Shown here: positions 8,312 through 17,781 of the stretch, piece by piece
Layout of the letters: each line of letters begins with the position of its first letter
Numbering within the stretch: the first letter of the stretch is position 1
Origin: Aliiroseovarius sp. S1339
GTDB lineage: Bacteria; Pseudomonadota; Alphaproteobacteria; Rhodobacterales; Rhodobacteraceae
Length of the DNA: 64,000 nt
Direction: 5' to 3'
Assembly (NCBI RefSeq): GCF_023195695.1
Contig: NZ_JALPQG010000011.1
Coordinates: 62,001 to 126,000, forward strand
Notes under the pieces: generated by a model
What the model saw: the letters and a program-made list of their open reading frames with translations, nothing else
What the model was told of the DNA's origin: nothing
Databases searched by the model: none
Made by a program: the position numbers and the translations under genes

Positions 8312-9715
8312 ATGGCCACCCAGAAGCTCTATGCCGGTGTGAAACTTCGTGAAATCAGGTCGCGCCTCGGGCTGACCCAGAAAAGCTTTGCGGAAAAACT
8401 GGGTGTAAGCCTGCCCTATTTGAACCAGATGGAAAACAACAACCGTCCGGTATCGACCGGTGTTGTGCTGGCTTTGGCGCAAGAATTCGGCTTCGACGTC
8501 GCCGAGCTTTCGACCGGCGATGCCGAACGGCTGGTCAGCGACATGCGCGAAGCTTTCGCCGACCCGGTATTTTCAGACGTGCCACCCTTGGCGGACCTGC
8601 GTCTGGCAGCATCAAACGCGCCAGCACTTGCCCACGCGCTTTTGGAGCTTCACCGCGCCTATAGCATGGGTCATGAGCGGTTGGCGTCACTGGACCAAAA
8701 CCTCGGCGCTGACGACAGTCGGACGAAGGCCAGTCCGTGGGACGAGGTGCGCGACTTCTTTCACTATTGCGATAATTACATTGATGCAGTGGATCGCGCG
8801 GCTGAACATTTTGCCAACACCGGTAACACGCGCGACTTGGACCCTGCCGCCATGGCCGAGGCCGTATTGCAAGATCGGGGGATCACGGTCGAGCGTATCG
8901 ATCAAGAGGCAATGCGGACCTACGACCCTGAAAAGCGCCTCCTTAGCCTGTCCACGCGCCCACCACGTGCGACGCAAGAATTTCAGCTACTGATGCAGGT
9001 CGCCCTGCTGTCCCAAGACGCGTTGCTAGAGGCGACGCTGGACTTTGCCCGGTTCCAAACCGAAGAGGCCCGCGCCATCGCGAAACTTGGGCTTGCAAAC
9101 TACTTTGCAGGGGCCGCCCTTTTGCCCTATGGGCAGTTTCTTGCCGCAGCGCACGAGACGCGCCATGACCTTGAGAGGTTGGCAGAGCGCTTTGGCGCGT
9201 CCATCGAACAGATTGCCCATCGTCTGTCTACTCTACAACGGCCCGGCGCGAAGGGCGTTCCTTTCTATTTCGTGCGCGTGGATCAGGCCGGCACCATCAC
9301 CAAACGCCACTCTGCGACACGGCTTCAGTTCGCGCGGTTTGGCGGGGCGTGCCCGCTTTGGAATGTCCATCAAGCCTTTGAAACACCGGGACGTTTTCTA
9401 AGGCAGCTTGCCCAGACACCAGACGGCGTGCGCTATTTCTGCCTAGCCCGAAACGTCACGAAATCAGGCGGCAGCTTTGATGCCCCGGTACGCCGTTATG
9501 CCATTGGTCTGGGATGCGAAGTGAAGCACGCAGGCGCGTTGGTCTATGCCGACGATCTTGACGTCTCAAACGACGCCGCATTCGAGCCAATCGGGGTGTC
9601 TTGCCGTATCTGTGAACGCCAATACTGCCACCAACGCTCGGTCCCTCCCCTTGAACGTCAGTTGCAAGTCGACCCATATTCGCGGGGAACGCTTCCTTAT
9701 GAGATAAAAAGATGA
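8312..9715 (+). CDS. pccR: short-chain fatty acyl-CoA regulator, PccR-like (XRE/ScfR family)
   Basis: 467 residues. Residues about 8-62 form a Cro/CI-type helix-turn-helix (LREIRSRLGLTQKSFAEKLG, PYLNQMENN). The long remainder matches the ScfR layout (IrrE-like middle region and C-terminal domain), including a cysteine cluster near the end (SCRICERQYCHQRS, about 430-445). Relatives (RamB, PccR) sense acyl-CoAs and control glyoxylate or propionyl-CoA pathways. Location beside pccB and the TTTGCAAA repeats supports PccR. Its stop overlaps the start of an alpha/beta hydrolase gene (ATGA, 9712-9715). Confidence 0.9.
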   Translation: MATQKLYAGVKLREIRSRLGLTQKSFAEKLGVSLPYLNQMENNNRPVSTGVVLALAQEFGFDVAELSTGDAERLVSDMREAFADPVFSDVPPLADLRLAASNAPALAHALLELHRAYSMGHERLASLDQNLGADDSRTKASPWDEVRDFFHYCDNYIDAVDRAAEHFANTGNTRDLDPAAMAEAVLQDRGITVERIDQEAMRTYDPEKRLLSLSTRPPRATQEFQLLMQVALLSQDALLEATLDFARFQTEEARAIAKLGLANYFAGAALLPYGQFLAAAHETRHDLERLAERFGASIEQIAHRLSTLQRPGAKGVPFYFVRVDQAGTITKRHSATRLQFARFGGACPLWNVHQAFETPGRFLRQLAQTPDGVRYFCLARNVTKSGGSFDAPVRRYAIGLGCEVKHAGALVYADDLDVSNDAAFEPIGVSCRICERQYCHQRSVPPLERQLQVDPYSRGTLPYEIKR

Positions 9716-10536
9716 AGAATTTTCTGTTTTCAGTGTTTTTGGTAGTATTGGCAGCGGTGTCCTTGCCCAATGGACCCGCGACCGCCCAATCTGCGCAGAC
9801 ACTGTTGGAACGCCGGGTTTTTTACCAGTTTGACTCTGCCTATGCCAATCCTAAGGGCGTCGATAAGCGGCTTTCCGAAAGGCGCTTCCATGGGATCATA
9901 TTGTGGGTCGGAAAACCAAAACCTGGAAAGCCAACGATCCTGTATCTGCCGGGGTCAGGAGGAAATCTAGCGATACGGCGCGGGAAATTCCCTTGGTTTT
10001 TGGATAAAGGCTATGGCGTCGTCGCCATGTCTTATCCCGGAATGGGCGGCAGCAACGGGTTGCCGAGTCGTAAGCGCATTCAAAATTTGGCCAATCAACT
10101 TTACAAGCAGCTTCCCGAAATTGTTGGCGACAGCCCCACAATCCTTTGGGGCGAAAGCCTCGGAACCGGCGTTGCGTTGGAAATCGCAACGCACAAGGTA
10201 GGACGTCAGCGGCCACCTTTGGGCATCATTCTTCAAGCGCCTTATACGTCTTTGGTTGAGCTTGTGGCATACAAGAACCCCGCCATGCTGCCATTGTTCC
10301 GATCCCGCTCAGACCTGTGGCCGTCTCGGCGAACGATCACAAAAACCAAAGCACCGCTGTTTATTTTGCATGGTGGCCGGGACACGACCGTTCCAATTGC
10401 GATGGGGCGCACACTTTTCAAGCTTTCACCCAGCCCCAACAAGGTTTTCACCACCCATCCCGATGCCAGTCACAAGACGATATGGCGCAAGGATGCCTTG
10501 GCCAAGATGCTTAAATGGATTGAGGCGCTATACTAA
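9712..10536 (+). CDS. exported alpha/beta hydrolase
   Basis: 274 residues with a Sec signal peptide (residues 1-25, ending ATAQS). A complete serine hydrolase set is visible: oxyanion loop LPGSGGN (79-85), nucleophile elbow GESLG with Ser149, acid Asp224 in HGGRDTTVP and His254 in DASHKTI. The fold resembles the BEM46/FrsA-like alpha/beta hydrolases. It should act in the periplasm on an ester or thioester; the substrate is unknown. The ATGA overlap with pccR means it is translated from the same message, and a strong terminator follows at once. Confidence 0.85.
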   Translation: MKNFLFSVFLVVLAAVSLPNGPATAQSAQTLLERRVFYQFDSAYANPKGVDKRLSERRFHGIILWVGKPKPGKPTILYLPGSGGNLAIRRGKFPWFLDKGYGVVAMSYPGMGGSNGLPSRKRIQNLANQLYKQLPEIVGDSPTILWGESLGTGVALEIATHKVGRQRPPLGIILQAPYTSLVELVAYKNPAMLPLFRSRSDLWPSRRTITKTKAPLFILHGGRDTTVPIAMGRTLFKLSPSPNKVFTTHPDASHKTIWRKDALAKMLKWIEALY

Positions 10537-10543
10537 AAAAACA

Positions 10544-10576
10544 AAGCGCCCCGAACCTGCGTCGGGGCGCTTTTTA
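10544..10576. terminator. bidirectional terminator
   Basis: AGCGCCCCGA / TCGGGGCGCT stem of about 11 bp with an 8-base loop. It is flanked by A-rich sequence on the left and TTTTT on the right, between the convergent hydrolase and YdcH-like genes. Confidence 0.9.
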
Positions 10577-10592
10577 TTAGAAACCTTGGCAC

Positions 10593-10832
10593 TTATGTTG
10601 CGCTCAGCATCCTATAAATCTGATCCTTAAGGACCGCGCGTTTCTTGCGCATTTCCTCTTCATTAAATTGATCGGTCGGCTCCACGTTGGTTTCGGCGCG
10701 ATGAACGGCGCGGTTCACATCGTGATACTCGTCCGACAGCTTGGCGAAATGAGCATCTGACTGCTTCATCTCGGTCATCTTGTCGGCGAACTCGGGAAAT
10801 TCTTCATGCAGCTCATGAGGGGTGTGGGACAT
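10593..10832 (-). CDS. YdcH family (DUF465) small protein
   Basis: 79 residues from the ATG at 10832, preceded by AAGGAGA. A frame from 10907 lacks such a site. The sequence is highly charged and helical (SHTPHELHEEFPEFADKM near the start; DQFNEEEMRKKRAVLKDQIYRML at the C-terminus, of which the last residues match the family signature). This is the usual DUF465/YdcH form of a short coiled-coil. Function of the family is not established. It is a single-gene unit, convergent with the pccR-hydrolase unit. Confidence 0.85.
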   Translation of the reverse strand: MSHTPHELHEEFPEFADKMTEMKQSDAHFAKLSDEYHDVNRAVHRAETNVEPTDQFNEEEMRKKRAVLKDQIYRMLSAT

Positions 10833-10916
10833 TCGCAGTCTCTCCTTCTGTCTTTGTTCAAACAAAGATTGCGCGGGTTCGTTGAGGACTGCATTGACCG
10901 GGATCAAACCGGGACG

Positions 10917-12578
10917 TTACCTTTGCGAATTCTGCCAGTCGGGGTGTATCCAAGGCGCCTCGTTCAAAGATGCGAGCCGTTGGCCCAAAATGTGGTCTGA
11001 TGCCTTTTCGCCAACCATGATCGAAGGGCCGTTGAGGTTACCATTGGTGATGCGCGGAAAAACCGAGCTGTCGGCAACCCGCAAACCGTCAACCCCAATG
11101 ACCCGCAGTTCAGGATCAACCACCGCATTCAGATCGTCGGCGCGACCGATGCGACACGTGCCGCAGGGGTGATAGGCGCTTTCGGCGTGTTCGCGAATGA
11201 AGCTGTCAATCTCGTCATCGGTTTGCAGCGCACTGCCCGGTTGGATTTCGTGCTTCACATGGTCATTGAACGCGTCTTGCGAAAATATTTCGCGGGTCAG
11301 GCGGATGCAGGTGCGGAAATCTTCCCAGTCTTGATCGGTGGACATGTAGTTGAAGAAAATGCGCGGTGCCTCGTTCGGGTCGGCACTTTTCAAAGTAATT
11401 TCCCCGCGTGACGGCGAGCGCATCGGTCCGGTATGGGCTTGGAACCCATGCCCTTCGGCAGCGGCCTTCCCGTCATAGCGCACCGCCATTGGCAGAAAAT
11501 GATACTGGATATCGGGGTAGTCGACACCCGCGCGCGAGCGAATGAAGGCGGCGCTTTCAAACTGGTTCGACGCGCCCAGGCCCGTTTTGGTGAACAGCCA
11601 TTGCGCGCCCAGAATACCCTTCCAGACAAGGTTCCAATACCGATACAGTGTGATCGGCTTCTTGGCTGCATACTGCATATAGACCTCAAGGTGGTCCTGC
11701 AGGTTTTGCCCGACACCGGGGCGATCTGCGATAACCTCAATCCCGTGCTCGGCCAGATGCGACGCGGGGCCGATGCCCGACAGCATCAAGAGCTTCGGTG
11801 AGTTGATCGAGCTTGCGGCGATGATCACCTCGGCCTCGGCGCGGATCACCTCGATTTTTCCGGCGCGCTCGACCTCGACCCCGATCGCGCGACCGTCTTC
11901 GATCACCACTTTGCGCACAAACGCCCGGATCAGCTCGCAATTGTCGCGCTTGAGCGCCGGGCGAAGATAGGCGTTCGCCGCCGACCAGCGTCGTCCCCGC
12001 CACACCGTCTGCTCCATCGGGCCGAAGCCCTCTTGCTGTTGGCCGTTATAGTCACCGGTGACCGGGTATCCGGCCTGCTTTCCGGCCTCGACAAAGGCAT
12101 GAAACAAGGGGTTTGCCCGCGGCCCGCGCGTGACGTGGAGCGGCCCTTCTGTGCCGCGCCAGTCGCTGTCACCACCGTGACCACCGTCATGCCAATGCTC
12201 CATCCGTTTGAAATAGGGCAGCACATCCGCATAGGCCCAGCCATCCGCCCCCATCTCGGCCCAGTGATCGAAATCGCGCGCATGACCGCGCACATAGACC
12301 ATCCCGTTGATCGAGCTTGATCCGCCAATCACCTTGCCGCGCGGCGTCACCAATGTGCGCCCGCCCAGATGCGGTTCAGGGTCGGTTTTGAACCCCCAGT
12401 CATACAAGCCCATATTCATGGGATAGCTCAGGGCGGCGGGCATCTGGATGAACGGACCCGCGTCCGAGCCACCATGCTCGATGACCAGCACCCGTTTTCC
12501 GGCCTCGGCCAGTCGATATGCCATGGCGCAGCCCGCGCTGCCCGCGCCCACAATGATGTATTCCGCTTGCATGTTCAT
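10917..12578 (-). CDS. betA: choline dehydrogenase
   Basis: 553 residues from the ATG at 12578; a frame from 12632 would overlap betC. GMC oxidoreductase family: N-terminal FAD-binding [17 protein letters not shown] (about 11-27), [14 protein letters not shown] near residue 85, and the C-terminal active-site region [12 protein letters not shown] and [17 protein letters not shown]. It oxidises choline to betaine aldehyde in the membrane or cytoplasm, feeding glycine betaine synthesis. Third gene of betI-betC-betA; betB (betaine aldehyde dehydrogenase) is not adjacent here. Expression is presumably repressed by BetI. Confidence 0.95.
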   Translation of the reverse strand: MNMQAEYIIVGAGSAGCAMAYRLAEAGKRVLVIEHGGSDAGPFIQMPAALSYPMNMGLYDWGFKTDPEPHLGGRTLVTPRGKVIGGSSSINGMVYVRGHARDFDHWAEMGADGWAYADVLPYFKRMEHWHDGGHGGDSDWRGTEGPLHVTRGPRANPLFHAFVEAGKQAGYPVTGDYNGQQQEGFGPMEQTVWRGRRWSAANAYLRPALKRDNCELIRAFVRKVVIEDGRAIGVEVERAGKIEVIRAEAEVIIAASSINSPKLLMLSGIGPASHLAEHGIEVIADRPGVGQNLQDHLEVYMQYAAKKPITLYRYWNLVWKGILGAQWLFTKTGLGASNQFESAAFIRSRAGVDYPDIQYHFLPMAVRYDGKAAAEGHGFQAHTGPMRSPSRGEITLKSADPNEAPRIFFNYMSTDQDWEDFRTCIRLTREIFSQDAFNDHVKHEIQPGSALQTDDEIDSFIREHAESAYHPCGTCRIGRADDLNAVVDPELRVIGVDGLRVADSSVFPRITNGNLNGPSIMVGEKASDHILGQRLASLNEAPWIHPDWQNSQR

Positions 12579-12597
12579 ATGTCCGATCGTCGGCCGC

Positions 12598-14106
12598 TTA
12601 TTCCCCACGCGGGAAACGCTGACCTTCTTCAAGAGTGTCCAAATTCATGTGATTGCGCATGTAGCGTTCAGAAGCTTTTTGCAGCGGCTGATAGTCCCAA
12701 GGGAAATACGCCCCATTGCGCAGCGCCTCGTAAACCACCCAGCGCCGCGCCTGACTTTCGCGCACTTCGGCATCAAAAGCAGCCAAATCCCAGCGGGCTT
12801 CTGATTTGGCGCGCAGGCTGGTCAAAGTGCCTTGATGCGCCGGGTCGTCTGCGAGGTTGGTCAATTCGTGCGGATCGTCGTCAATGTTGAAAAGCTGATC
12901 GGGATCAAGCGCACAGCGGTTATATTTCCACGGTCCATATCGTAAAGAGACAAGCGGCGCATAAGACCCTTCGGCCGCATATTCCATCGCAACCGGGCTT
13001 TCTCGTGTGCCTCCCGTCGCCACCGGCAACAGGCTTTCGCCATCCACCCACGGCATCACCTCGTCCAGCGATACCCCTGCCAGATCGGCCAGTGTCGGCG
13101 TCACATCCAGCGTCGAGACCGGCGCTTGTACCAACCCCGGCTCCAGCCCCGGCGCCGAGATCATCAGGGGAACGCGCGCGGACCCCTCGTAGAAGTTCAT
13201 TTTGAACCACAGCCCGCGTTCACCCAGCATATCACCGTGATCCGAGACAAAAACGATGATCGCCTCCTGCCGGGTCCGCTCCATCACGTCCAGCATCTCG
13301 CCCACCTTGTCATCCAGATACGAGATGTTGGCGAAATAGGCGCGGCGCGAACGGCGGATATCCTCGTCCGTGATATCGAAATTGCGCCAGTCATTGGCGT
13401 CGAATATCCGCTGCGCGTGGGGGTCATGGTCGTCGTAATCCATCGCGGGGACGTTGGGCAGAAGGTGCTCGCAATCCTCGTAGCGATCCCAGTATTTGCG
13501 CCGTGCCACATAGGGGTCATGCGGATGCGTGAAGCTGACGGTCAGGCACCAGGGGCGGTCGTCGTGACCCCGCGCCAGATCATAAAGCTTGGCGCAGGCG
13601 TGATAGGCAACTTCGTCATCATACTCCATCTGGTTGGAAATCTCGGCCACGCCGGACCCCGTGACGGACCCCATGTTGTGATACCACCATTCAATCCGTT
13701 CACCGGGTTTGCGATAGTCCGGCGTCCAGCCGAAATCGGCGGGGTAGATATCGGTCGTCAACCGTTCCTCGAACCCATGCATCTGGTCGGGGCCGACAAA
13801 GTGCATCTTGCCCGACAAAGCGGTTTGATAGCCCGCACGGCGCAAGTGGTGTGCATAGGTCGGAATGTCCGAGGCGAACTCAGCCGCGTTGTCATAGACC
13901 CGCGTGCGCTTGGGCAATTGGCCCGACATGAAGCTGGCCCGGCCGGGCGCACACAAGGGGCTGGCCGTATAAGTGTTGGCGAACCGCACCGACCGTGCCG
14001 CCAGCTTTTTCAGGTTGGGCGCGTGCAGCCAATCGGCAGGCCCGTCTGGAAACAGCGTGCCGTTCAACTGGTCAACCATGATGATCAGGATGTTCGGGTT
14101 GGTCAT
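12598..14106 (-). CDS. betC: choline-sulfatase
   Basis: 502 residues. Type I sulfatase with the formylglycine-forming signature Cys52-Ala-Pro-Gly-Arg56 (in [15 protein letters not shown]) and N-terminal metal-binding MVDQLNG. The second metal motif [15 protein letters not shown] lies near residue 284. The length and C-terminal region match choline-sulfatases rather than arylsulfatases. It hydrolyses choline-O-sulfate, a marine osmolyte, to choline and sulfate. The start overlaps the betI stop (ATGA, 14103-14106). The modified cysteine needs a formylglycine-generating enzyme or equivalent encoded elsewhere. Confidence 0.95.
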   Translation of the reverse strand: MTNPNILIIMVDQLNGTLFPDGPADWLHAPNLKKLAARSVRFANTYTASPLCAPGRASFMSGQLPKRTRVYDNAAEFASDIPTYAHHLRRAGYQTALSGKMHFVGPDQMHGFEERLTTDIYPADFGWTPDYRKPGERIEWWYHNMGSVTGSGVAEISNQMEYDDEVAYHACAKLYDLARGHDDRPWCLTVSFTHPHDPYVARRKYWDRYEDCEHLLPNVPAMDYDDHDPHAQRIFDANDWRNFDITDEDIRRSRRAYFANISYLDDKVGEMLDVMERTRQEAIIVFVSDHGDMLGERGLWFKMNFYEGSARVPLMISAPGLEPGLVQAPVSTLDVTPTLADLAGVSLDEVMPWVDGESLLPVATGGTRESPVAMEYAAEGSYAPLVSLRYGPWKYNRCALDPDQLFNIDDDPHELTNLADDPAHQGTLTSLRAKSEARWDLAAFDAEVRESQARRWVVYEALRNGAYFPWDYQPLQKASERYMRNHMNLDTLEEGQRFPRGE

Positions 14107-14684
14107 TGGTTGGCCTCCAGCAGCACATCAAGGCAGGCCAATACGCGCTCGCAGGCGTGCCCGGCACTTGGGATTTCTTCGCGCAGGGCACGGCGGATAT
14201 AAAGCCCGTCGATCATCGAGGCGATCGTGTCGGCCACATCATGTGCCGCGTCCCCTACAAGCGGGCGCAGATCGTGGACAAGGTTGGAATGCAGCCGGTG
14301 CTGATAGACACGCAACAGCCGCCGCGCGCCGTCATTGCTTTGCGACATCACATAAAAATTCAGCCAGGCCGAAACGACCTCGGGGCGGAAATTCCCGGCT
14401 TCAAAATTTGCGCGGATGATCGCCTCGACCCGGTCGCGGGGGGCCGTAGCACCCAGCAGCGCGGCCCGCACCTGCGCGCTATAGACTGACAGAATATGGC
14501 GCATCGCCGCCAAGAAAATCTGGTCCTTGCCACCAAAATAGTGGTGCGCCAGCGCACTGGACATGCCAGCCCGTTTGGCGATCTGGGTCACGGTGACATC
14601 CAAGCTGCCGGCACGCCCGATCTCGTGGATCGTGGCCTGCACCAACGCTCCGCGCCGGATCGGTTCCATTCCAAGTTTCGGCAT
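14103..14684 (-). CDS. betI: TetR-family choline-responsive repressor BetI
   Basis: 193 residues, matching BetI length. The N-terminal TetR helix-turn-helix spans about residues 25-48 (VTQIAKRAGMSSALAHHYF), preceded by the BetI-like MEPIRRGALVQATI. AGGAG stands five bases before the ATG. First gene of the betI-betC-betA unit, divergent from choX. A candidate operator (ATTGAC-TC-GTCAAT) lies 43 bases upstream. BetI repressors release DNA in the presence of choline. Confidence 0.93.
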   Translation of the reverse strand: MPKLGMEPIRRGALVQATIHEIGRAGSLDVTVTQIAKRAGMSSALAHHYFGGKDQIFLAAMRHILSVYSAQVRAALLGATAPRDRVEAIIRANFEAGNFRPEVVSAWLNFYVMSQSNDGARRLLRVYQHRLHSNLVHDLRPLVGDAAHDVADTIASMIDGLYIRRALREEIPSAGHACERVLACLDVLLEANQ

Positions 14685-14726
14685 GACGTCTCCTGACCAG
14701 ATGCTGGCGCAGGGTTGCGGTTTTTA

Positions 14727-14744
14727 ATTGACTCGTCAATCAAT
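14727..14744. promoter_or_regulatory. candidate BetI operator in the betI-choX promoter region
   Basis: ATTGAC-TC-GTCAAT is a 14-base palindrome (14727-14740) followed by CAAT. It resembles the enterobacterial bet operator as I remember it (ATTGA...CAATCAAT). It sits between divergent betI and choX, so one repressor could control both units. Confidence 0.6.
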
Positions 14745-14878
14745 AAAAAGCAGCGTCTGTAATCAATGAAGCTGGTTTCGCCCCCGCGTGTGCTGCGTTA
14801 GGGTTCGTGCGAGCGGTCCGCGTATACCACCGGACCACCGCCAAATAAGAAACCGCACCAATAAACAGGGAGCGACAA

Positions 14879-15811
14879 ATGAACCTCAGAACAACACTAT
14901 CCGCCATTGCCCTTTCGACCGCCGCAACGACCGCCTTCGCGGACGGCCATTGCAAAGAGATCGTATTCTCAGACGTTGGCTGGACAGACATCACCGCGAC
15001 AACCGCCGCGACAACCGTTGTGCTTGACGCACTGGGCTATGAGACCGACATCAAGGTGCTGTCCGTGCCGGTGACCTATACGTCAATGGCCGAAGGGGAC
15101 ATCGACGTGTTCCTGGGCAACTGGATGCCCACAATGGAGGCCGACATCGCGCCCTATCGCGAAGCTGGCACCGTGGACACTGTGCGCATGAACCTTGATG
15201 GCGCTAAATACACGCTGGCTGTCAACAAAGCGGCCATGGATATGGGCATCAAGGATTTTGCCGACATCGCCGCCAACAGCGACGCGCTGGAAGGCAAGAT
15301 TTATGGCATCGAGCCTGGCAACGACGGCAACCGCCTGATCCAGTCGATGATTGACGACAACGCCTTCGGCCTTGAAGGGTTCGAGGTCGTCGAAAGCTCG
15401 GAGCAGGGTATGCTGGCGCAGGTTGCGCGGGCCGACAAGAAAGGCGAGCCGGTTGTCTTCCTTGGCTGGGAGCCGCACCCGATGAACGCCAATTTCGACA
15501 TGGGTTATCTGACCGGAGGCGACGATTTCTTCGGCCCCAACCTTGGCGGCGCACAGGTCATGACCAACACCCGCAAGGGCTATGTCGAAGACTGCCCCAA
15601 TGTCGGTAAGCTGCTGAACAACCTCGAGTTCACGCTGGCCATGGAAAACGAGATCATGGCCGCGATCCTGGACGGTGGTGAAGACGCCGCAGATGCCGCC
15701 AGCGCTTGGCTGAAAGCCAATCCCGATGCGTTCATGGCGTGGCTCGATGGCGTGACCACCTTGGATGGTGGCGACAGCGTTGCCGCCGTGAAGGGCGCGC
15801 TGGGTCTCTGA
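14879..15811 (+). CDS. choX: choline ABC transporter substrate-binding protein
   Basis: 310 residues, signal peptide 1-21 (TTAFA then DGHC). Type II periplasmic binding protein of the OpuAC/ChoX family, with the conserved region FSDVGWTDITATTAATTVV at about 31-49 and GNWMPTMEADI near residue 80. Delivers choline to the ChoWV permease. GGGAG stands nine bases before the ATG. First gene of choX-choW-choV. The hairpin after it (15831-15860) fits the usual higher yield of the binding protein. Confidence 0.94.
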   Translation: MNLRTTLSAIALSTAATTAFADGHCKEIVFSDVGWTDITATTAATTVVLDALGYETDIKVLSVPVTYTSMAEGDIDVFLGNWMPTMEADIAPYREAGTVDTVRMNLDGAKYTLAVNKAAMDMGIKDFADIAANSDALEGKIYGIEPGNDGNRLIQSMIDDNAFGLEGFEVVESSEQGMLAQVARADKKGEPVVFLGWEPHPMNANFDMGYLTGGDDFFGPNLGGAQVMTNTRKGYVEDCPNVGKLLNNLEFTLAMENEIMAAILDGGEDAADAASAWLKANPDAFMAWLDGVTTLDGGDSVAAVKGALGL

Positions 15812-15830
15812 TCCAATCCAACCCAACACC

Positions 15831-15860
15831 GCGCCGGGGTTTCTCCCCGGCGCGTTTCTT
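15831..15860 (+). terminator. intercistronic hairpin, partial terminator choX/choW
   Basis: Perfect 9-bp stem GCGCCGGGG / CCCCGGCGC (15831-15839, 15845-15853) with a 5-base loop, then GTTTCTTT. It lies between genes of one operon, so it is probably a partial terminator or 3'-end stabiliser favouring choX message. Confidence 0.75.
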
Positions 15861-15890
15861 TGACAGATCAATATCTGGGGATGGATGATC

Positions 15891-16721
15891 ATGGAGTGGC
15901 TGACGGACACGAAGATCCCGGTGGGCAAGACCGCCAAAAAGCTCTTCGACTGGCTTCAGGAAACCGGCGAGCCCTTTTTCGACTGGCTCAGCTGGTTGAT
16001 GGAGCTGCTGATCGACGCAATCCTTTGGGTGCTTCAAACGCCACATCCCCTGCTGATCACCGCCGTTTTCGTCGCCATCACCTGGATTTTGCAGCGCAAC
16101 TGGAAAACCTGCGCGCTGGTGTTCTTCGGCTTCCTGTTCATCCTTAACCAAGGGTATTGGGAGGAAACCACCGAAAGCCTGACGCTGGTCCTGTCGGCCT
16201 GCGTCGTGTGCATGGCCGTCGGCACCCCCATCGGTATTGCAGCAGCCCATCGGCCCAGGCTTTTTCGCGCCATGCGGCCTGTTCTGGACTTGATGCAGAC
16301 CCTGCCGACCTTCGTTTACCTGATCCCTGCGATCGTCTTTTTCGGCATTGGCATGGTGCCGGGTTTGATCGCCACTGTAATCTTCGTGCTGCCCGCTCCG
16401 ATCCGCCTGACCCATCTTGGGGTCAGCTCGACCCCGCCTGACCTGCTGGAAGCCGCGCAAGCCTTTGGGGCGACCCCGCGTCAAACCCTTTGGAAGGTCG
16501 AACTTCCCTATGCGCTGCCGCAAATCATGGCTGGCCTGAACCAGACTATCATGTTGTCGCTGTCCATGGTGGTGATCGCAGCCCTTGTGGGCGCAGATGG
16601 TCTGGGCGTGCCCGTCGTGCGTGCACTGAACCAAGTGAACACCGCGCTTGGCTTTGAGAGCGGCATCATCATCGTGGTCGTTGCCATCATGCTCGACCGT
16701 ATCCTGCGGGTGGAGCGCTGA
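15891..16721 (+). CDS. choW: choline ABC transporter permease
   Basis: 276 residues from the ATG at 15891, ten bases after GGGG; ATGs at 15885 and 15881 sit too near that site. Six or seven membrane segments. The binding-protein-dependent permease EAA loop is seen around DLLEAAQAFGATPRQTLWKVELPYALPQI (about residues 185-213, shown in part by EAAQAFGATPRQTLW). ProW/ChoW-type, forming the channel for choline uptake with ChoV. The stop TGA is one base before the choV ATG. Confidence 0.93.
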   Translation: MEWLTDTKIPVGKTAKKLFDWLQETGEPFFDWLSWLMELLIDAILWVLQTPHPLLITAVFVAITWILQRNWKTCALVFFGFLFILNQGYWEETTESLTLVLSACVVCMAVGTPIGIAAAHRPRLFRAMRPVLDLMQTLPTFVYLIPAIVFFGIGMVPGLIATVIFVLPAPIRLTHLGVSSTPPDLLEAAQAFGATPRQTLWKVELPYALPQIMAGLNQTIMLSLSMVVIAALVGADGLGVPVVRALNQVNTALGFESGIIIVVVAIMLDRILRVER

Positions 16722-16722
16722 G

Positions 16723-17781
16723 ATGACACAAGCAACGAACCCATCCGAAGCCACAGGCGTGGCGGTCAAATTCGACAACGTCTCGATCGTATTTGGTGAC
16801 AATCCTCAAGCGGCGCTGCCCATGATGGACGAAGGGAAAACCCGCGCCGAGGTGCAGCAAGAGACCGGTCAGGTGCTGGGCGTCCACAATTGTTCGTTGG
16901 ATGTGCAGCAAGGCGAGATTTTGGTGCTGATGGGCCTGTCCGGCTCGGGCAAATCCACCCTATTGCGCGCCGTGAACGGGCTGAACCCCGTGGTGCGCGG
17001 CGCGGCGCATGTGTCCGATGGCGATACGCTGGTCGATGTCACCAACGCAGACAAAGCCACGCTTCGCCGCATCCGTGCGCGCCACGTGGCCATGGTTTTT
17101 CAACAATTCGGCCTGCTGCCGTGGCGCACTGTGCACCAGAATGTGGGGCTGGGGCTGGAGCTTGACGGCGTCTCGCTCGCCGATCGCAAAGATCGGGTCG
17201 ACGCACAGTTAGAGCTTGTGGGCTTGGCCGATTGGGCTGACCGCAAGGTCGGCGATCTGTCGGGCGGGATGCAGCAACGCGTGGGACTTGCCCGCGCCTT
17301 TGTCACAGAAGCGCCGATCCTTTTGATGGACGAGCCTTTTTCGGCGCTTGATCCGCTGATCCGCACCCGCCTGCAAGACGAACTGATGGAGCTACAGCAA
17401 ACCCTGAAACGCACCATCATCTTCGTCAGTCACGACTTGGACGAGGCGTTCAAACTGGGCGACCGGATCGCGATCATGAAGGGGGGGCGGATCGTGCAAT
17501 GCGGCACCCCTCGCGATATTTTCACAGCGCCCGCTGACGACTACGTCGCAGATTTCGTAGCCCACATGAACCCGCTGGGCGTATTGACGGCGCGCGACGT
17601 GATGACCGACGGCACCAGCAGTTCATCAGTCAGCGTTGACGTGCGCGACCGCGTAGCGACGGTTATGACCGCGCTGGACGGGCAATCAGAGCTTGCCGTT
17701 ACCGAAGGTGGCAATCCTGTTGGGCGGATCACCTCGGACGAGGTCATGAAACGACTGCTTGATCCGCGCGGTGAAAGCTAA
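16723..17781 (+). CDS. choV: choline ABC transporter ATP-binding protein
   Basis: 352 residues from the ATG at 16723, directly after the choW stop; the longer frame from 16648 is not supported. Walker A GLSGSGKST (71-79), Q-loop FQQFGLLPW, signature LSGGMQQRVGLARA and Walker B ILLMDEPFSALDP. This is the ProV/OpuAA group, with a short C-terminal regulatory CBS-like region (from about 275). The N-terminal 50-residue extension before the core ATPase is typical of this subgroup. It energises choline import. Its stop codon overlaps that of the convergent lipoprotein gene (17778-17781). Confidence 0.94.
   Translation: MTQATNPSEATGVAVKFDNVSIVFGDNPQAALPMMDEGKTRAEVQQETGQVLGVHNCSLDVQQGEILVLMGLSGSGKSTLLRAVNGLNPVVRGAAHVSDGDTLVDVTNADKATLRRIRARHVAMVFQQFGLLPWRTVHQNVGLGLELDGVSLADRKDRVDAQLELVGLADWADRKVGDLSGGMQQRVGLARAFVTEAPILLMDEPFSALDPLIRTRLQDELMELQQTLKRTIIFVSHDLDEAFKLGDRIAIMKGGRIVQCGTPRDIFTAPADDYVADFVAHMNPLGVLTARDVMTDGTSSSSVSVDVRDRVATVMTALDGQSELAVTEGGNPVGRITSDEVMKRLLDPRGES

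Noticed and set aside
13126-14202. Long open frame on the plus strand opposite betC
   Set aside because: It is the antisense shadow of betC, which has full sulfatase motifs; the frame has no domain sense and no ribosome site.
15732-16802. Long open frame on the minus strand opposite choW
   Set aside because: Antisense shadow of the choW permease; composition is rich in His/Gln/Asp as expected from reversed hydrophobic codons.
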